Source: Cyanomargarita calcarea GSE-NOS-MK-12-04C | GTDB lineage: Bacteria > Cyanobacteriota > Cyanobacteriia > Cyanobacteriales > Nostocaceae | Assembly (NCBI GenBank): GCA_019359595.1 | Contig: JAHHGZ010000056.1 | Coordinates: forward strand, 1-43,825 | Length of the DNA stretch: 43,825 nt | Direction of reading: 5' to 3' | Shown: positions 29,780 through 38,564 of the stretch, piece after piece | How the letters are laid out: every line of letters starts with the position of its first letter | Numbering within the stretch: the first letter of the stretch is position 1 | Notes under the pieces: model-generated | Seen by the model: only the letters and a program-made list of their open reading frames with translations | Databases searched by the model: none | Told to the model about the DNA's origin: nothing | Program-made: the position numbers and the translations under genes

Positions 29780-30760
29780 ATGCAGATAGACGCAGATAAA
29801 TTTAAACTTATATTTTTTTTATGTATAACTAGTTATCATTTGATTGCTAGTCAGTACGAAAAATTAAATATAAAGCCGCTTGGAAAATTAATTGACGTGG
29901 GTGGTCATAAATTACATTTTTATTGTGCTGGTGAAGGAAATACCACCGTAATTGTAGACCATAGTCTCGGGGGGATAGAGGGGTATTTACTAGTAGAAGA
30001 ATTAGCTCTTATTACAAAAGTTTGTATATACGATCGCGCAGGTTATGGTTGGAGTCAATCAAGCTTAAAACCACGTACGAGCGAACAAATTGTCCAAGAA
30101 TTACATATTGTTTTGAAAAAGGCAGAAATTGAGCCACCATACATATTATTGGGTAACTCCTTTGGCAGTTACAATATGCGTCTCTATGCTCACCATTTCC
30201 CTAAAGAAGTTGTCGGAATGGTATTAACAGATGGATTGCATGAAAGCTTGATGTTAAAGATGCCTATCAGCTTGCAAATATTGAAATTATTTTTCACAAT
30301 TTCTTTTGGAATTGCCTCTATAGGTGCTGCATTAGGAATTGTCCGTTTTTTAGGTATGCTAGGTACATTTGAATTTCTAAAAAAAGAACTTAGAAAGTTT
30401 TCCCCGGCATCTTTGAAAGCAGTGAAACAGTCTTTTTATGGTGCAAAACACTGGCTGACAATGTTTCGAGAAATGTGGAATTTAAATCTTAGCGGCAAGC
30501 AAGTCCAAAAAGCTAATGATTTTGGCAATCTTCCAGTTATTAATATCAAAGCTGCTAACTTTCTCAAGCCTAAATTTGGAATTATTGAATTTTCCATCCC
30601 ACCTGCCGATAAACTTAGAGATAAAATGCAGTCTGAATTACTCATGCTTTCAACTGACTGTCAAAAAAAATCTGCTCAAAAAAGCGGTCACTTTGTTTGG
30701 GTAGACCAGCCAGAAATTATTGCACAAGCAGTTAAAGAACTTTTAGACAAACTTAAATAA
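29780..30760 (+). CDS. Alpha/beta hydrolase
   Basis: A 326-residue alpha/beta-fold hydrolase. The oxyanion segment is DHSLGGIEGYL (about 60-70), the nucleophile elbow GNSFGS puts Ser127 at the active site, VVGMVLTDGLHESL holds the likely acid, and KSGHFVWVDQPEIIAQAV carries the catalytic His near 304. An insertion with hydrophobic helices (about 155-185) forms the lid. Residues 1-25 overlap a dispersed CGCAGATAAATGCAGATAGA repeat, so the true start is uncertain; the conserved part begins near SQYEKLNIKPLGKLIDVGG. Substrate unknown. It follows the fusion gene by 21 bp on the same strand. Confidence 0.82.
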   Translation: MQIDADKFKLIFFLCITSYHLIASQYEKLNIKPLGKLIDVGGHKLHFYCAGEGNTTVIVDHSLGGIEGYLLVEELALITKVCIYDRAGYGWSQSSLKPRTSEQIVQELHIVLKKAEIEPPYILLGNSFGSYNMRLYAHHFPKEVVGMVLTDGLHESLMLKMPISLQILKLFFTISFGIASIGAALGIVRFLGMLGTFEFLKKELRKFSPASLKAVKQSFYGAKHWLTMFREMWNLNLSGKQVQKANDFGNLPVINIKAANFLKPKFGIIEFSIPPADKLRDKMQSELLMLSTDCQKKSAQKSGHFVWVDQPEIIAQAVKELLDKLK

Positions 30761-30857
30761 ATGATGATGTTAGGATTAAACGCATTTAGCTGTCGTCACT
30801 GATATCATGACCATTGCGTCCTATATTGCGGGACTATGATGGTTCAATATTTTTACT

Positions 30858-31763
30858 ATGTCATCACACACAATCAAAAGTATATACACCGATGGTGCTT
30901 GCACGGGCAACCCTGGTCCTGGTGGTTGGGGTACGGTCGTCTACTTCGATGATGGTTCAGTTCACGAAATGGGCTCTAGCTCAACTCAGACCACAAATAA
31001 TAGAATGGAGATGCAAGCCGCGATCGCTGCTCTCCAATTCCTAGAATCATCGGGACAAACTCAACCCATCACCCTCTACACTGATAGCGAATATCTGATT
31101 AACTGTGCCACCAAATGGGTAAAAGGCTGGAAAAAGAAAGGCTGGAAAAAGTCAGATGGTAATCCCGTTCAAAACCAAGACCTTCTGGAAATCCTTGATG
31201 AACTCAACACCCGCAAAGTTACATGGCAACACGTCAAAGGACATGCTGGTAATATAGGTAACGAACGCTGCGATGCGATCGCTCGTGCCTTTGCACAGGG
31301 CAAAAATCCATCACTGCAAGAATTCGACTCCTCTAACTCCCAGGAATCTTTATTGCCAACAAAGCAGTTAAATGTAGCGAAAGTATCTGATTCTCATTCC
31401 ATCTCTAGAATAATGAACAAAGAGACACAGGAAGTTAGTACTCTTGAACCAGATACCACCATTATGGAACCATCTACCTCGACTCCCACCAATATAGAAG
31501 AAATACCTCCTGAGATGAGGGTGATACAACTCCGTAACTTAGTTGAGACCTTGCATATTGCTGACGAAATTGCCGAAAAAGGCTATCTAATTACCAGTTC
31601 CGAACTCGCAGATTTAATGGATGTCCATGCTAGTGCTGTCACCAGTCGTGGGGATCAATGGCGTTGGCGAAACTGGATCGTATCACGAGTCCGCCGAGAA
31701 GGAAATCAAATTCTTTGGGAATTGGAACGGGGTGACGAGGTTAAGGAAGAGAATGAAGAGTGA
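30858..31763 (+). CDS. rnhA: Ribonuclease HI with a cyanobacterial C-terminal domain
   Basis: A 301-residue enzyme that cuts RNA in RNA-DNA hybrids. The RNase H domain (about 6-150) has IYTDGACTGNPGPGGWG with Asp12, NNRMEMQAAIAAL with Glu51, LYTDSEYLINC with Asp76, and HVKGHAGNIGNERCDAIA with His129 and Asp139: the full catalytic set. Escherichia coli RNase HI is about 155 residues; here a flexible linker (150-212) leads to a C-terminal domain (about 213-292, MRVIQLRNLVETLHIADEIAEKGYLITSSELADLMDVHASAVTSRGDQWRWRNWIVSRVRREGNQILWELER) with a helix-turn-helix look. It starts at ATG 30858. The extra domain probably binds nucleic acid (inference). Confidence 0.92.
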   Translation: MSSHTIKSIYTDGACTGNPGPGGWGTVVYFDDGSVHEMGSSSTQTTNNRMEMQAAIAALQFLESSGQTQPITLYTDSEYLINCATKWVKGWKKKGWKKSDGNPVQNQDLLEILDELNTRKVTWQHVKGHAGNIGNERCDAIARAFAQGKNPSLQEFDSSNSQESLLPTKQLNVAKVSDSHSISRIMNKETQEVSTLEPDTTIMEPSTSTPTNIEEIPPEMRVIQLRNLVETLHIADEIAEKGYLITSSELADLMDVHASAVTSRGDQWRWRNWIVSRVRREGNQILWELERGDEVKEENEE

Positions 31764-31945
31764 GGAGTTAAGAGTTAGGAATATAGTGGCAATTTCTGTC
31801 TCTTCCCCAGCCAAAATAAATACCTCTTTTGTGCGTTCGTCAACCCTTATCAAGTATATCGGTACATACATTTTAGTTAATCTACAACTGAGAATGAAAC
31901 AGGCTTGGATTTGTTTTTGCGTTGGTATTTCCTAACTCCCAAATC

Positions 31946-33163
31946 TTAACTATATTTTCTTCCCCGCCATTGTTTGGGAGTGTGAAATGCAGATAAGAAA
32001 ATTCGCACCACGGCTAGGGGATCGGCTAAGGGGGAAAGCCAGAATAACCAGCCACCGTTAGCTTGAGTGCGATCGTAGGAGGGTGCGATCGCGAAAAGCA
32101 TGGCGAAGCGAATTGTCAACAGGAATATATTAAGTCCCAGGAGGAGAGGAATAGGAGAGGGGGACACAGGGAGAGGGGGGGAAAGAAGCAGGTAGGTTAC
32201 TACTAAAAGGGGTAGACCTTGAACTGAGGAGAGTACCCATAAATCTGCCCAAATTTGACTGGGTGACGATGCGTCTTTGAGGTCGAGACTGCGCCCCCAT
32301 TCTTTCCAAGTCTCCATCGCTCCTTCATACATCCGCACTTTCAATACTTTCGCCCCATCCAAAAAACCCACCTTAAAACCTTTTGCGGCGATATTCCTAG
32401 CTAAGGTGACATCATCACAAAAAGAACCTTTAGCACTGGTATAACCAGTTACGGCAGACAATACAGAACGCCTGCACAAAAAGCACTGTCCGTTTGCCAT
32501 TACTCGTTGTGGCTGCTCCGTATTTACACCAGCGGGGTCAAATCTATAAAGTAGTGTCATTAACAAAGCTGGTTGCAGCCAGCACTCCCCTGGATACTTG
32601 AGGATGAATTGGGGTGAAAGGGAAACTAAGTCATAATTACCAGTTACGGCTGTCTTCACCAAACCAGCAACTAAACCAGGGGATGGTTCTGTATCCGCGT
32701 CCATCCCGAGAAACCACTCGCTTGCCTCGGAACTATCCAAAAAGCCGTTATGCAACGCCCAAGGCCGCCCTACCCAACCAGGGGGTAAAGGATCGTCTGT
32801 CATCACGCGGAAGCGGGGGTCTTTTTGTTGTGCAGCTTTTACCAAGTCGGGGGTTCCGTCACTAGACTTGCTATCTACAACAATAACTTCTCGCACTTCG
32901 TAACTTTGGCGACTTAAACCAGAAAGCAAGGGACTAATGCGCAGAGCCTCGTTGAGGGTGGGAATGATAACGCTAACACTGCCCAAAAGTTCTGGTGTTG
33001 GTTGTTGGGGTTGAATAGGGGGATGACGTCCTGGTCCTTTTAGCAAGCGCGATAACAGTATCGCCATTGCTGGTATTTGGATGAGTAGCAATAGGAGCGA
33101 TATAGCGCTTTCTACTATTAAGGCATTGTTCACCGTGATAATACTTAGATAATATTGTTGCAA
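31946..33163 (-). CDS. cruG: Myxol 2'-glycosyltransferase CruG (GT2 family)
   Basis: A 405-residue membrane glycosyltransferase. After one N-terminal membrane helix (about 13-38), the GT-A domain runs from VSVIIPTLNEA (about 63-73) through VVDSKSSDGTPDLV, MDADTEPSP (DxD-type) and SFCDDVTLARNIAAKGFKVGFLDG; three C-terminal helices follow (about 300-385). It lies 91 bp downstream of cruF on the same strand; this pair makes the hydroxylated and glycosylated carotenoid myxoxanthophyll in cyanobacteria. The frame opens at TTG 33163; GTG 33133 is an alternative start. The product attaches the sugar at the 2' position of myxol-type carotenoids. Confidence 0.85.
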   Translation of the reverse strand: MQQYYLSIITVNNALIVESAISLLLLLIQIPAMAILLSRLLKGPGRHPPIQPQQPTPELLGSVSVIIPTLNEALRISPLLSGLSRQSYEVREVIVVDSKSSDGTPDLVKAAQQKDPRFRVMTDDPLPPGWVGRPWALHNGFLDSSEASEWFLGMDADTEPSPGLVAGLVKTAVTGNYDLVSLSPQFILKYPGECWLQPALLMTLLYRFDPAGVNTEQPQRVMANGQCFLCRRSVLSAVTGYTSAKGSFCDDVTLARNIAAKGFKVGFLDGAKVLKVRMYEGAMETWKEWGRSLDLKDASSPSQIWADLWVLSSVQGLPLLVVTYLLLSPPLPVSPSPIPLLLGLNIFLLTIRFAMLFAIAPSYDRTQANGGWLFWLSPLADPLAVVRIFLSAFHTPKQWRGRKYS

Positions 33164-33167
33164 CTAT

Positions 33168-33246
33168 GTAAGGAGTTAGGAGTTGGGAATGGGGAGTCTT
33201 TGTGTTAAAAATTCATAACTCCTAACTCATAACTCCTAACTTTTCT
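33168..33246. repeat. Heptamer-type repeats between cruG and cruF
   Basis: AAGGAGTTAGGAGTTGGG near 33169-33187 and AACTCCTAACTCATAACTCC near 33216-33239 are diverged, mutually inverted versions of the TTAGGAG heptamer, so the transcript could form a hairpin between the two genes. Confidence 0.55.
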
Positions 33247-33254
33247 CGATGCCT

Positions 33255-34163
33255 CTACTTAACACCCACTTCCACAGGAGCCACTGAAACTTCTGCTAAT
33301 TCTGCTTCGGCAGGAACTTGCAAGGATGCAGCTTGAGCTTTCCACCAAAGCAGCACAGCCGGAACAACACCAGCGACAAAACCCAGCAACACTGGGATCG
33401 TAAACCCAAAACCCAAGCTGAGTCCAGCAGCAAAGGCAAAGTTACTTAAATAAATTATTAAAGGAAAATTGAGTTGCGATCGCTTTAATGTAATCGGTGT
33501 GTTCCCCCACAATAATGCCGCTACACTCATAAACAGGGCGCTAGTGCCAAACCAACCAGCATAGTTTTGGTAAGGTGTGCCAAAAAATGCTCCCGGTTGT
33601 TCCCAATACCAAAAGGGAAGAGAAGTTTGGCTCATCGCTGGCTCAAGGGCAAAATCCCAGCAGGTGAAGAGCAATGCACCCAAGGCTAAAGCACCAATAT
33701 GACGGGCAAAAGTCGGTTTAAGAGTTACATTCAAGCCTGCACGAGCAATTAGATAAGCAGACAAGCCCACATAAAACCAAGATAAGGGTATTGTAAACGG
33801 TACTAGCCCCGCAACTTTATAGCCCAAGCCATTCAGGTAACTGTAGTCCCCAAAAGGAAAGCCTGTACTAGTTCCCAGTAATTCACTACCTATCGATATT
33901 GATACTGCTGGAATAGTAAACGCTAGCCAAATGCGCCATCCCAGGGTTCGACAGGCAAAAATTGAGACTGCTATTGTCCCCAAAATAATATCTACCACAC
34001 CGCCATTGGCCAGACTCAGCTGCATGGCGTTTTCTCCAACATTGCCTAGGTTCAAAATTAAATCGGCATGAGGTAAAACCAGTAGAATGCCTACCAGTCC
34101 AAAAGCCTTTGCCAAGATATGACCAATGAGGCATACACGTTCAGCGATAACAAGTCGTCTCAT
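33255..34163 (-). CDS. cruF: Gamma-carotene 1'-hydroxylase/hydratase CruF
   Basis: A 302-residue integral membrane protein with about seven to eight helices. CruF adds water to the 1',2' double bond of gamma-carotene in the myxoxanthophyll pathway. Diagnostic stretches are ISIGSELLGTSTGFPFGDYSYLNGLGYKVAGLVPFTIPLSWFYVGL and LLFTCWDFALEPAMS...FWYWEQPGAFFGTPYQNYAGWFGTS, both with many conserved aromatic and acidic residues that could bind metal. It starts at ATG 34163. The C-terminal tail (LQVPAEAELAEVSVAPVEVGVK) is acidic and soluble. It is followed by cruG, a conserved gene order. Confidence 0.9.
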   Translation of the reverse strand: MRRLVIAERVCLIGHILAKAFGLVGILLVLPHADLILNLGNVGENAMQLSLANGGVVDIILGTIAVSIFACRTLGWRIWLAFTIPAVSISIGSELLGTSTGFPFGDYSYLNGLGYKVAGLVPFTIPLSWFYVGLSAYLIARAGLNVTLKPTFARHIGALALGALLFTCWDFALEPAMSQTSLPFWYWEQPGAFFGTPYQNYAGWFGTSALFMSVAALLWGNTPITLKRSQLNFPLIIYLSNFAFAAGLSLGFGFTIPVLLGFVAGVVPAVLLWWKAQAASLQVPAEAELAEVSVAPVEVGVK

Positions 34164-34643
34164 GATAAATCCTTAACAAGATGTGACACCGGGCTACTCT
34201 GCTGTTTTGCTAAGTTCCGAGCTAAGGAATCCGGCACCCGGACTTCGCGCTGTTAATAGTTTACAAATGTTTAAGAACATATTTAACAGTTATTAGTTAT
34301 CAGTTGTCAGCTTTAATACGAAGATGAAATAACATACCTTGATTTAACCACTTTCTAGGTGAAGAACACAGGCTAGCTTGTTAGTTAGGGTGGGGACAGC
34401 ATAACAGCCTATTGATTCAAGGCAGAACAAATACGATGATAGTGTTATAGTCTAAGCCATAGAGGTAAAAATATATCCAATTTAATCCTGAATGCATCTA
34501 ACTTTCTTATTGTTTTTCATATTTTAGATAAGTTATCAATCGTCTTACTGGACATTAGAACTAGATAAAGGCGATAAAAAGTTTGTTTGACCCGCTAAAT
34601 ACTTATGAAATAATACTGTTCTGTGGTATTGGGAAACCAACCC
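34164..34643. other. Intergenic region upstream of cruF and the 34644 gene
   Basis: About 480 bp between divergent genes, AT-rich, with a GTTATTAGTTATCAGTTG repeat word near 34289-34306. It must hold two promoters. No ORF, hairpin of note or RNA signature was found. Confidence 0.4.
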
Positions 34644-35069
34644 ATGTCAATTTTGAAAACACTTCCTTGGATTACTCTAACGCTAGTAATGGTTACCTAT
34701 ACTACCTTGGGCTGGGTGATATCGAAAGCACCTGTCCCTTGGTTTGCGTGGTTGCTGGTGGCGATCGCTGTTTTATTTCTAACGGGAGTAGTTACCACTC
34801 CTTGGAAAAGTTTTGCAGATTATTCTGATGCCTTAGTTAAATCAAACACTAGGTCTTTTGGGGTTGCCATTTTAGCCGCTTTCTTATTTTTTCTGATGCT
34901 TGCTTGGTTCAAAGTATTTCTTCAAGGCTTGTTAATCACTTCGGCGGCTACTTTGGCAAGGATAGACTTTCAAGTTGCTGGATTTAGAGAAATACAAGCT
35001 TTTTGGATTACCTCTATTTTTTCCTTGGTCGGTTTAGCCTTGGGTGCTGTCGGTGGAAAGTTTCTTTAA
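34644..35069 (+). CDS. Small integral membrane protein, conserved-looking, unknown function
   Basis: A 141-residue protein with four hydrophobic segments (about 8-28, 33-50, 73-100 and 118-138). Signature stretches: WVISKAPVPWFAWLLVAIAVLFLTGVVTTPWKSFADYSDALVKSNTRSFGVAILAAFLFFLML. I prefer ATG 34644 (MSILKTLPW) over GTG 34623. The family occurs in cyanobacteria as a hypothetical protein; no function is known to me. It is convergent with rpmA. Confidence 0.7.
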   Translation: MSILKTLPWITLTLVMVTYTTLGWVISKAPVPWFAWLLVAIAVLFLTGVVTTPWKSFADYSDALVKSNTRSFGVAILAAFLFFLMLAWFKVFLQGLLITSAATLARIDFQVAGFREIQAFWITSIFSLVGLALGAVGGKFL

Positions 35070-35219
35070 AAGTCCAAAAATCCTGAGTCTTTTGTCGAAA
35101 AGCCAAAACTTGACGGGGATTTATTCCCAAAATACTCGCCACCCCAACTTAGCCCTCCAGTGTTAACAGGTGAGGGAAAATTATTCTAACTTCTGAGACT
35201 CAGGACTTTTGAACTTTTA

Positions 35220-35507
35220 TTAACTTGCTACAGATTCAACTACATCTGCAACTACTGGTGCGTAAACGCTTACCTTTTTGCGGGTTTTGCCCTTTCTTTC
35301 AAAAGTGACAACACCATCAATTAAGGCAAACAAAGTATCATCGCTGCCAATACCGACGTTGTTACCGGGGTGGAATTTAGTACCACGCTGACGCACGAGA
35401 ATGTTACCAGCAATGACTTTTTGACCGCCGAAACGCTTCACACCCAGACGTTGGGCATTAGAATCGCGTCCGTTACGTGTACTACCTGTACCTTTCTTAT
35501 GAGCCAT
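35220..35507 (-). CDS. rpmA: 50S ribosomal protein L27
   Basis: A 95-residue large-subunit protein located near the peptidyl transferase centre. The N-terminus [29 protein letters not shown] is diagnostic, followed by [31 protein letters not shown]. Unlike some Firmicutes L27, it has no cleaved N-terminal extension. The C-terminal ten residues are variable. It starts at ATG 35507, 32 bp after the rplU stop; rplU-rpmA is the standard operon. Confidence 0.98.
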   Translation of the reverse strand: MAHKKGTGSTRNGRDSNAQRLGVKRFGGQKVIAGNILVRQRGTKFHPGNNVGIGSDDTLFALIDGVVTFERKGKTRKKVSVYAPVVADVVESVAS

Positions 35508-35539
35508 AATTACCTTCTTTGCTTATCTACTTCTCTTTA

Positions 35540-35935
35540 TTATTCTGCGGCTGCTTCCGCTGGTGCTTCCACTGGTGCTTCAGCCCCAGTTGCAGTTTCT
35601 TCAAAAACCAGCACTGTACCGTTAAGGTTGATGGAGTTAATCAGCAGTCTGGTGATTTCCTGACGGTGACCCCGTTTTTTGCGGGTTTTCTTCTTGGGCT
35701 TCATTTTGTAGACTATGACTTTGCGACCTCTGAGGTTTCGCATCACCGTACCTTCTACTGTAGCCCCTGCCACTAACGGCTGCCCGATGGTGACTTCGCC
35801 GTCGTGCTGCACCAGTAAGACTGATTCTATAGTAACTTTCTCGTTTTCTTCGAGGGGAAGCAGTTCAATGTCGTAAAAGCGACCAGCTTCAACTTTTAGC
35901 TGTTTGCCGCCAGTTTCAATAATTGCGTAGGTCAT
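35540..35935 (-). CDS. rplU: 50S ribosomal protein L21
   Basis: A 131-residue large-subunit protein. [26 protein letters not shown] and [30 protein letters not shown] are diagnostic. The bacterial core is about 103 residues; here an extra acidic, Ala/Glu/Pro-rich C-terminal tail of about 25 residues follows ([19 protein letters not shown]), a feature of several cyanobacterial L21 proteins. It starts at ATG 35935 and is first of the rplU-rpmA operon. Confidence 0.97.
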   Translation of the reverse strand: MTYAIIETGGKQLKVEAGRFYDIELLPLEENEKVTIESVLLVQHDGEVTIGQPLVAGATVEGTVMRNLRGRKVIVYKMKPKKKTRKKRGHRQEITRLLINSINLNGTVLVFEETATGAEAPVEAPAEAAAE

Positions 35936-36160
35936 GGAATTGTCCTTGAGTTTGCCGTACAGGTAGCTGGCTTGTTAAATGTCTGTGCCAGCGTTTGCGC
36001 CCAAAGCTACCTGATCCGAGCAGTAATAAGAATTTAGACAGACAATTTTCAATTATATTTTATTGACAGGAGTTAAGTCAACTAACTGGTTATTCTACAC
36101 ATGAATAGATTCGTCAGCGACTTGACATCGACGGAATATTTCTGTCCCCAAGCATTAGAT

Positions 36161-37180
36161 TCAATCAAATATCTTTACGAGGCGATATCCTCGAGTATAC
36201 AGCGGAACCGGATCGCCTGTTTTTTGCCAATTCGCCTGCTTAACACTTTCATCAAACACAATTAGGGTGTCTTTACCAACTTTCAACCACTCGTTATAGT
36301 TGACGCTCATATCTTCTTCAACACCGCCAACACTTGGTAATACCATTGCCCTGTAGGCTTCGTTGAATTTTCTGCGGAACCGGAAATCTACTGAAATTCT
36401 CAGACCTTCAGTTTTGCGTCTGACTGTTTGGTGCAATCCACGCGCATCATTGAAGTACATTGTACCGTGTTGTAGTTGCGCTTCTGTATAGGAAACAACC
36501 ATTGGAATATCGCAACCTTCATCAAAGTCCGACATCACCCGCATAGCCTGTAATTCCATTTCGCTCGGCATTTCACCTGCTTCAATGGTTATATTATCGA
36601 TGTCGCCAAACAGTGGCAGAACCACTACAGTTGCATCAGCGGGAACACCTGCCCAGACATCGCTATGTCGCTTTGAGCTAGCAAACGGCAAACTCGTCTT
36701 CTCGGCATCCGTCTTGCCATAGACCATGCGAAGATTTACAGGTAAATCCACTGCATCAATTAGGTCATTCGCTCCAATTTGGCAGAAAGCCTCAGCAACA
36801 CTCTTTTGAAACAGGTTAAAAGCCAGAGTGTGTTCCCGCTTGGGCATCAACAACCCCGTGCCAGTGTAATTTTGCAAAGTATTTCTACCTTCCAGCAGTC
36901 GATTAAGCATTTCATCTTCTGAAAGGATTATGGGGCTATTCAGACATTCACAAATGTAACCTGCTGCGGCAACTTGGATCTGCTGGAATAACTCAGGCTT
37001 TAATGTGTGTTCAAACAGCAGTCGATACTGCCTTTTTGTAGCAATCTTCTGTGCAAGCTGATCAAATAGTTGATCGCCAAGCCGAGAGAATGCGATATTG
37101 CTCCGCAACGCTGGCGCGATCGCGTGTTCATATTCCAACTGCTCGGATACTGGCGAGCCTGCTAACAGTTCTTCCATCAT
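36161..37180 (-). CDS. Predicted Fe(II)/2-oxoglutarate-type dioxygenase
   Basis: A 339-residue cytosolic protein. The key evidence is a double-stranded beta-helix metal site: RHSDVWAG gives His172-x-Asp174 (HxD), and about 76 residues later FNDARGLHQTVRRKTEGLRISVDFRF supplies the distal His250 and the Arg261 that would hold 2-oxoglutarate. The HSDVWAG form resembles 2OG-Fe(II) oxygenases found in sporadic carbohydrate and natural-product clusters, but I cannot name the subfamily. The frame opens at TTG 37192; ATG 37180 with GGGAAG seven bases upstream is preferred. It is divergent, across 613 bp, from a methyltransferase-HDO pair. Confidence 0.7.
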   Translation of the reverse strand: MMEELLAGSPVSEQLEYEHAIAPALRSNIAFSRLGDQLFDQLAQKIATKRQYRLLFEHTLKPELFQQIQVAAAGYICECLNSPIILSEDEMLNRLLEGRNTLQNYTGTGLLMPKREHTLAFNLFQKSVAEAFCQIGANDLIDAVDLPVNLRMVYGKTDAEKTSLPFASSKRHSDVWAGVPADATVVVLPLFGDIDNITIEAGEMPSEMELQAMRVMSDFDEGCDIPMVVSYTEAQLQHGTMYFNDARGLHQTVRRKTEGLRISVDFRFRRKFNEAYRAMVLPSVGGVEEDMSVNYNEWLKVGKDTLIVFDESVKQANWQKTGDPVPLYTRGYRLVKIFD

Positions 37181-37793
37181 AATTCTTCCCAAACTTATTC
37201 TAAAAATAAAGAAGTTTTACTATGGGTAGAGCCATCCTGATTCCTAACTGAAAAAATTCACAGGTTGTCTAGTTAAATCATTCAACCTGCTACAAATAAT
37301 TAACCAAATAACTCATCAGTCAAAGTTAGTTCGCTTTGATAACGAATACCTGTACTAAAAAAATAACAATATTATTCTGTTTATACTTCGTTGAATTTAC
37401 TGTTATTTTAATTTTTTATTTTTTGGGGTTACGCAGATTAACTTAAATTAAGCTCAAATAAATATAAACCTTAAATTTTAAAATGAACTAATTAATGTGT
37501 AAAAATATTCTAAATTTTTCATGAGATTCATCCATATAAAGAGTTCTGCGAGAATTGACGAGAGAACTTTATAAACAAACCAGATTTGTGAAAATCCTGC
37601 ATATGTATCTTGATTTTTTGAATTTTAAAATATGCAATTTCATCATCATTTACTTGAAAACTACACATTCTAGCTAGCCGTCAAACAAGTAAGCCAAAAA
37701 AAATCAGTGTAATCAACATTACTAACAAAAAAAATGAATGTTAAAACATAAAAATCCAGTATTTAAAGCTTTATTAAGACCAATTAAACAAAA
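37181..37793. other. Long AT-rich divergent promoter region
   Basis: About 610 bp, unusually AT-rich even for this genome, between the oxygenase and the methyltransferase genes. A weak 6-bp inverted repeat (AGTTCT 37542-37547 / AGAACT 37563-37568) is the best dyad I see. No ORF is convincing. The low GC and lack of HIP1 sites suggest regulatory or acquired DNA. Confidence 0.4.
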
Positions 37794-38564
37794 ATGTCAA
37801 CCTTAAATAGCAACAACTCAACTAGAAACCTATATAATCACACGGCATCACAGTGGATTCGAGGAGAACCTAGTTCGCTCTCAGACTTTACGGCACGCCC
37901 TTTTGTGCTGGAGATGTGTGAGCCTGTTGGTAAATTGCAAGTAGTTGATTTGGGTTGTGGTGAAGGTTACTGTAGTCGAGAGTTATGCCGACGTGGTGCT
38001 GCACAAGTGTATGGAATTGACCTTTCCCAAGGCATGATTGAAGCAGCACGGATGCAAGAAGTAGAAGACACACTAGGCATTGATTACGAAGTGGGGTGCG
38101 CTACCAACCTCAAGCAGTTTGACGATGGCGAAATTGACTTAGTTGTTGCAGTTTTCTTATTTAACTACTTAACAATTGCTCAGACTCAGCAATGTATGGC
38201 TGAAGTCGCACGCATTCTCCGTCCTGGGGGTCGATTTGTTTTTAGCGTTCCCCATCCATCCTTTCCATATATGCGAGAGGCAGCATATCCATTCTATTTT
38301 GAAGTTGATAAGACGGGCTACTTCAGCAAGAGAGATCAACAGTTTCCTGGTCGTATTTGGAAAAGAGATGGTTCCTGGCTAAATGTCCAATTGGTTCACA
38401 AAACCCTTGAGGATTATTTTGATGCTCTAAAAAGTGCTGACTTCAATACAATGCCAACCCTGCGGGAATTACGGGTTACTCCAGAACATATCGTCTTGGA
38501 TGAGCCATTCTTCGGTCCTTTATTTGATATGCCACTTCATTTAGCTATACAGGTATCACGATGA
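37794..38564 (+). CDS. Class I SAM-dependent methyltransferase
   Basis: A 256-residue cytosolic methyltransferase. Motif I is VVDLGCGEGYCSRELCRRGA (about 47-66), then YGIDLSQGMIEAARMQE, ATNLKQFDDGEIDLVVAVFLFNYLT and ILRPGGRFVFSVPHPSFPYM, matching Methyltransf_11/25 types that methylate small molecules. It starts at ATG 37794. Its stop overlaps the start of the HDO gene by ATGA (38561-38564), so translation is coupled and the two proteins likely work in one pathway. The substrate is unknown. Confidence 0.88.
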   Translation: MSTLNSNNSTRNLYNHTASQWIRGEPSSLSDFTARPFVLEMCEPVGKLQVVDLGCGEGYCSRELCRRGAAQVYGIDLSQGMIEAARMQEVEDTLGIDYEVGCATNLKQFDDGEIDLVVAVFLFNYLTIAQTQQCMAEVARILRPGGRFVFSVPHPSFPYMREAAYPFYFEVDKTGYFSKRDQQFPGRIWKRDGSWLNVQLVHKTLEDYFDALKSADFNTMPTLRELRVTPEHIVLDEPFFGPLFDMPLHLAIQVSR

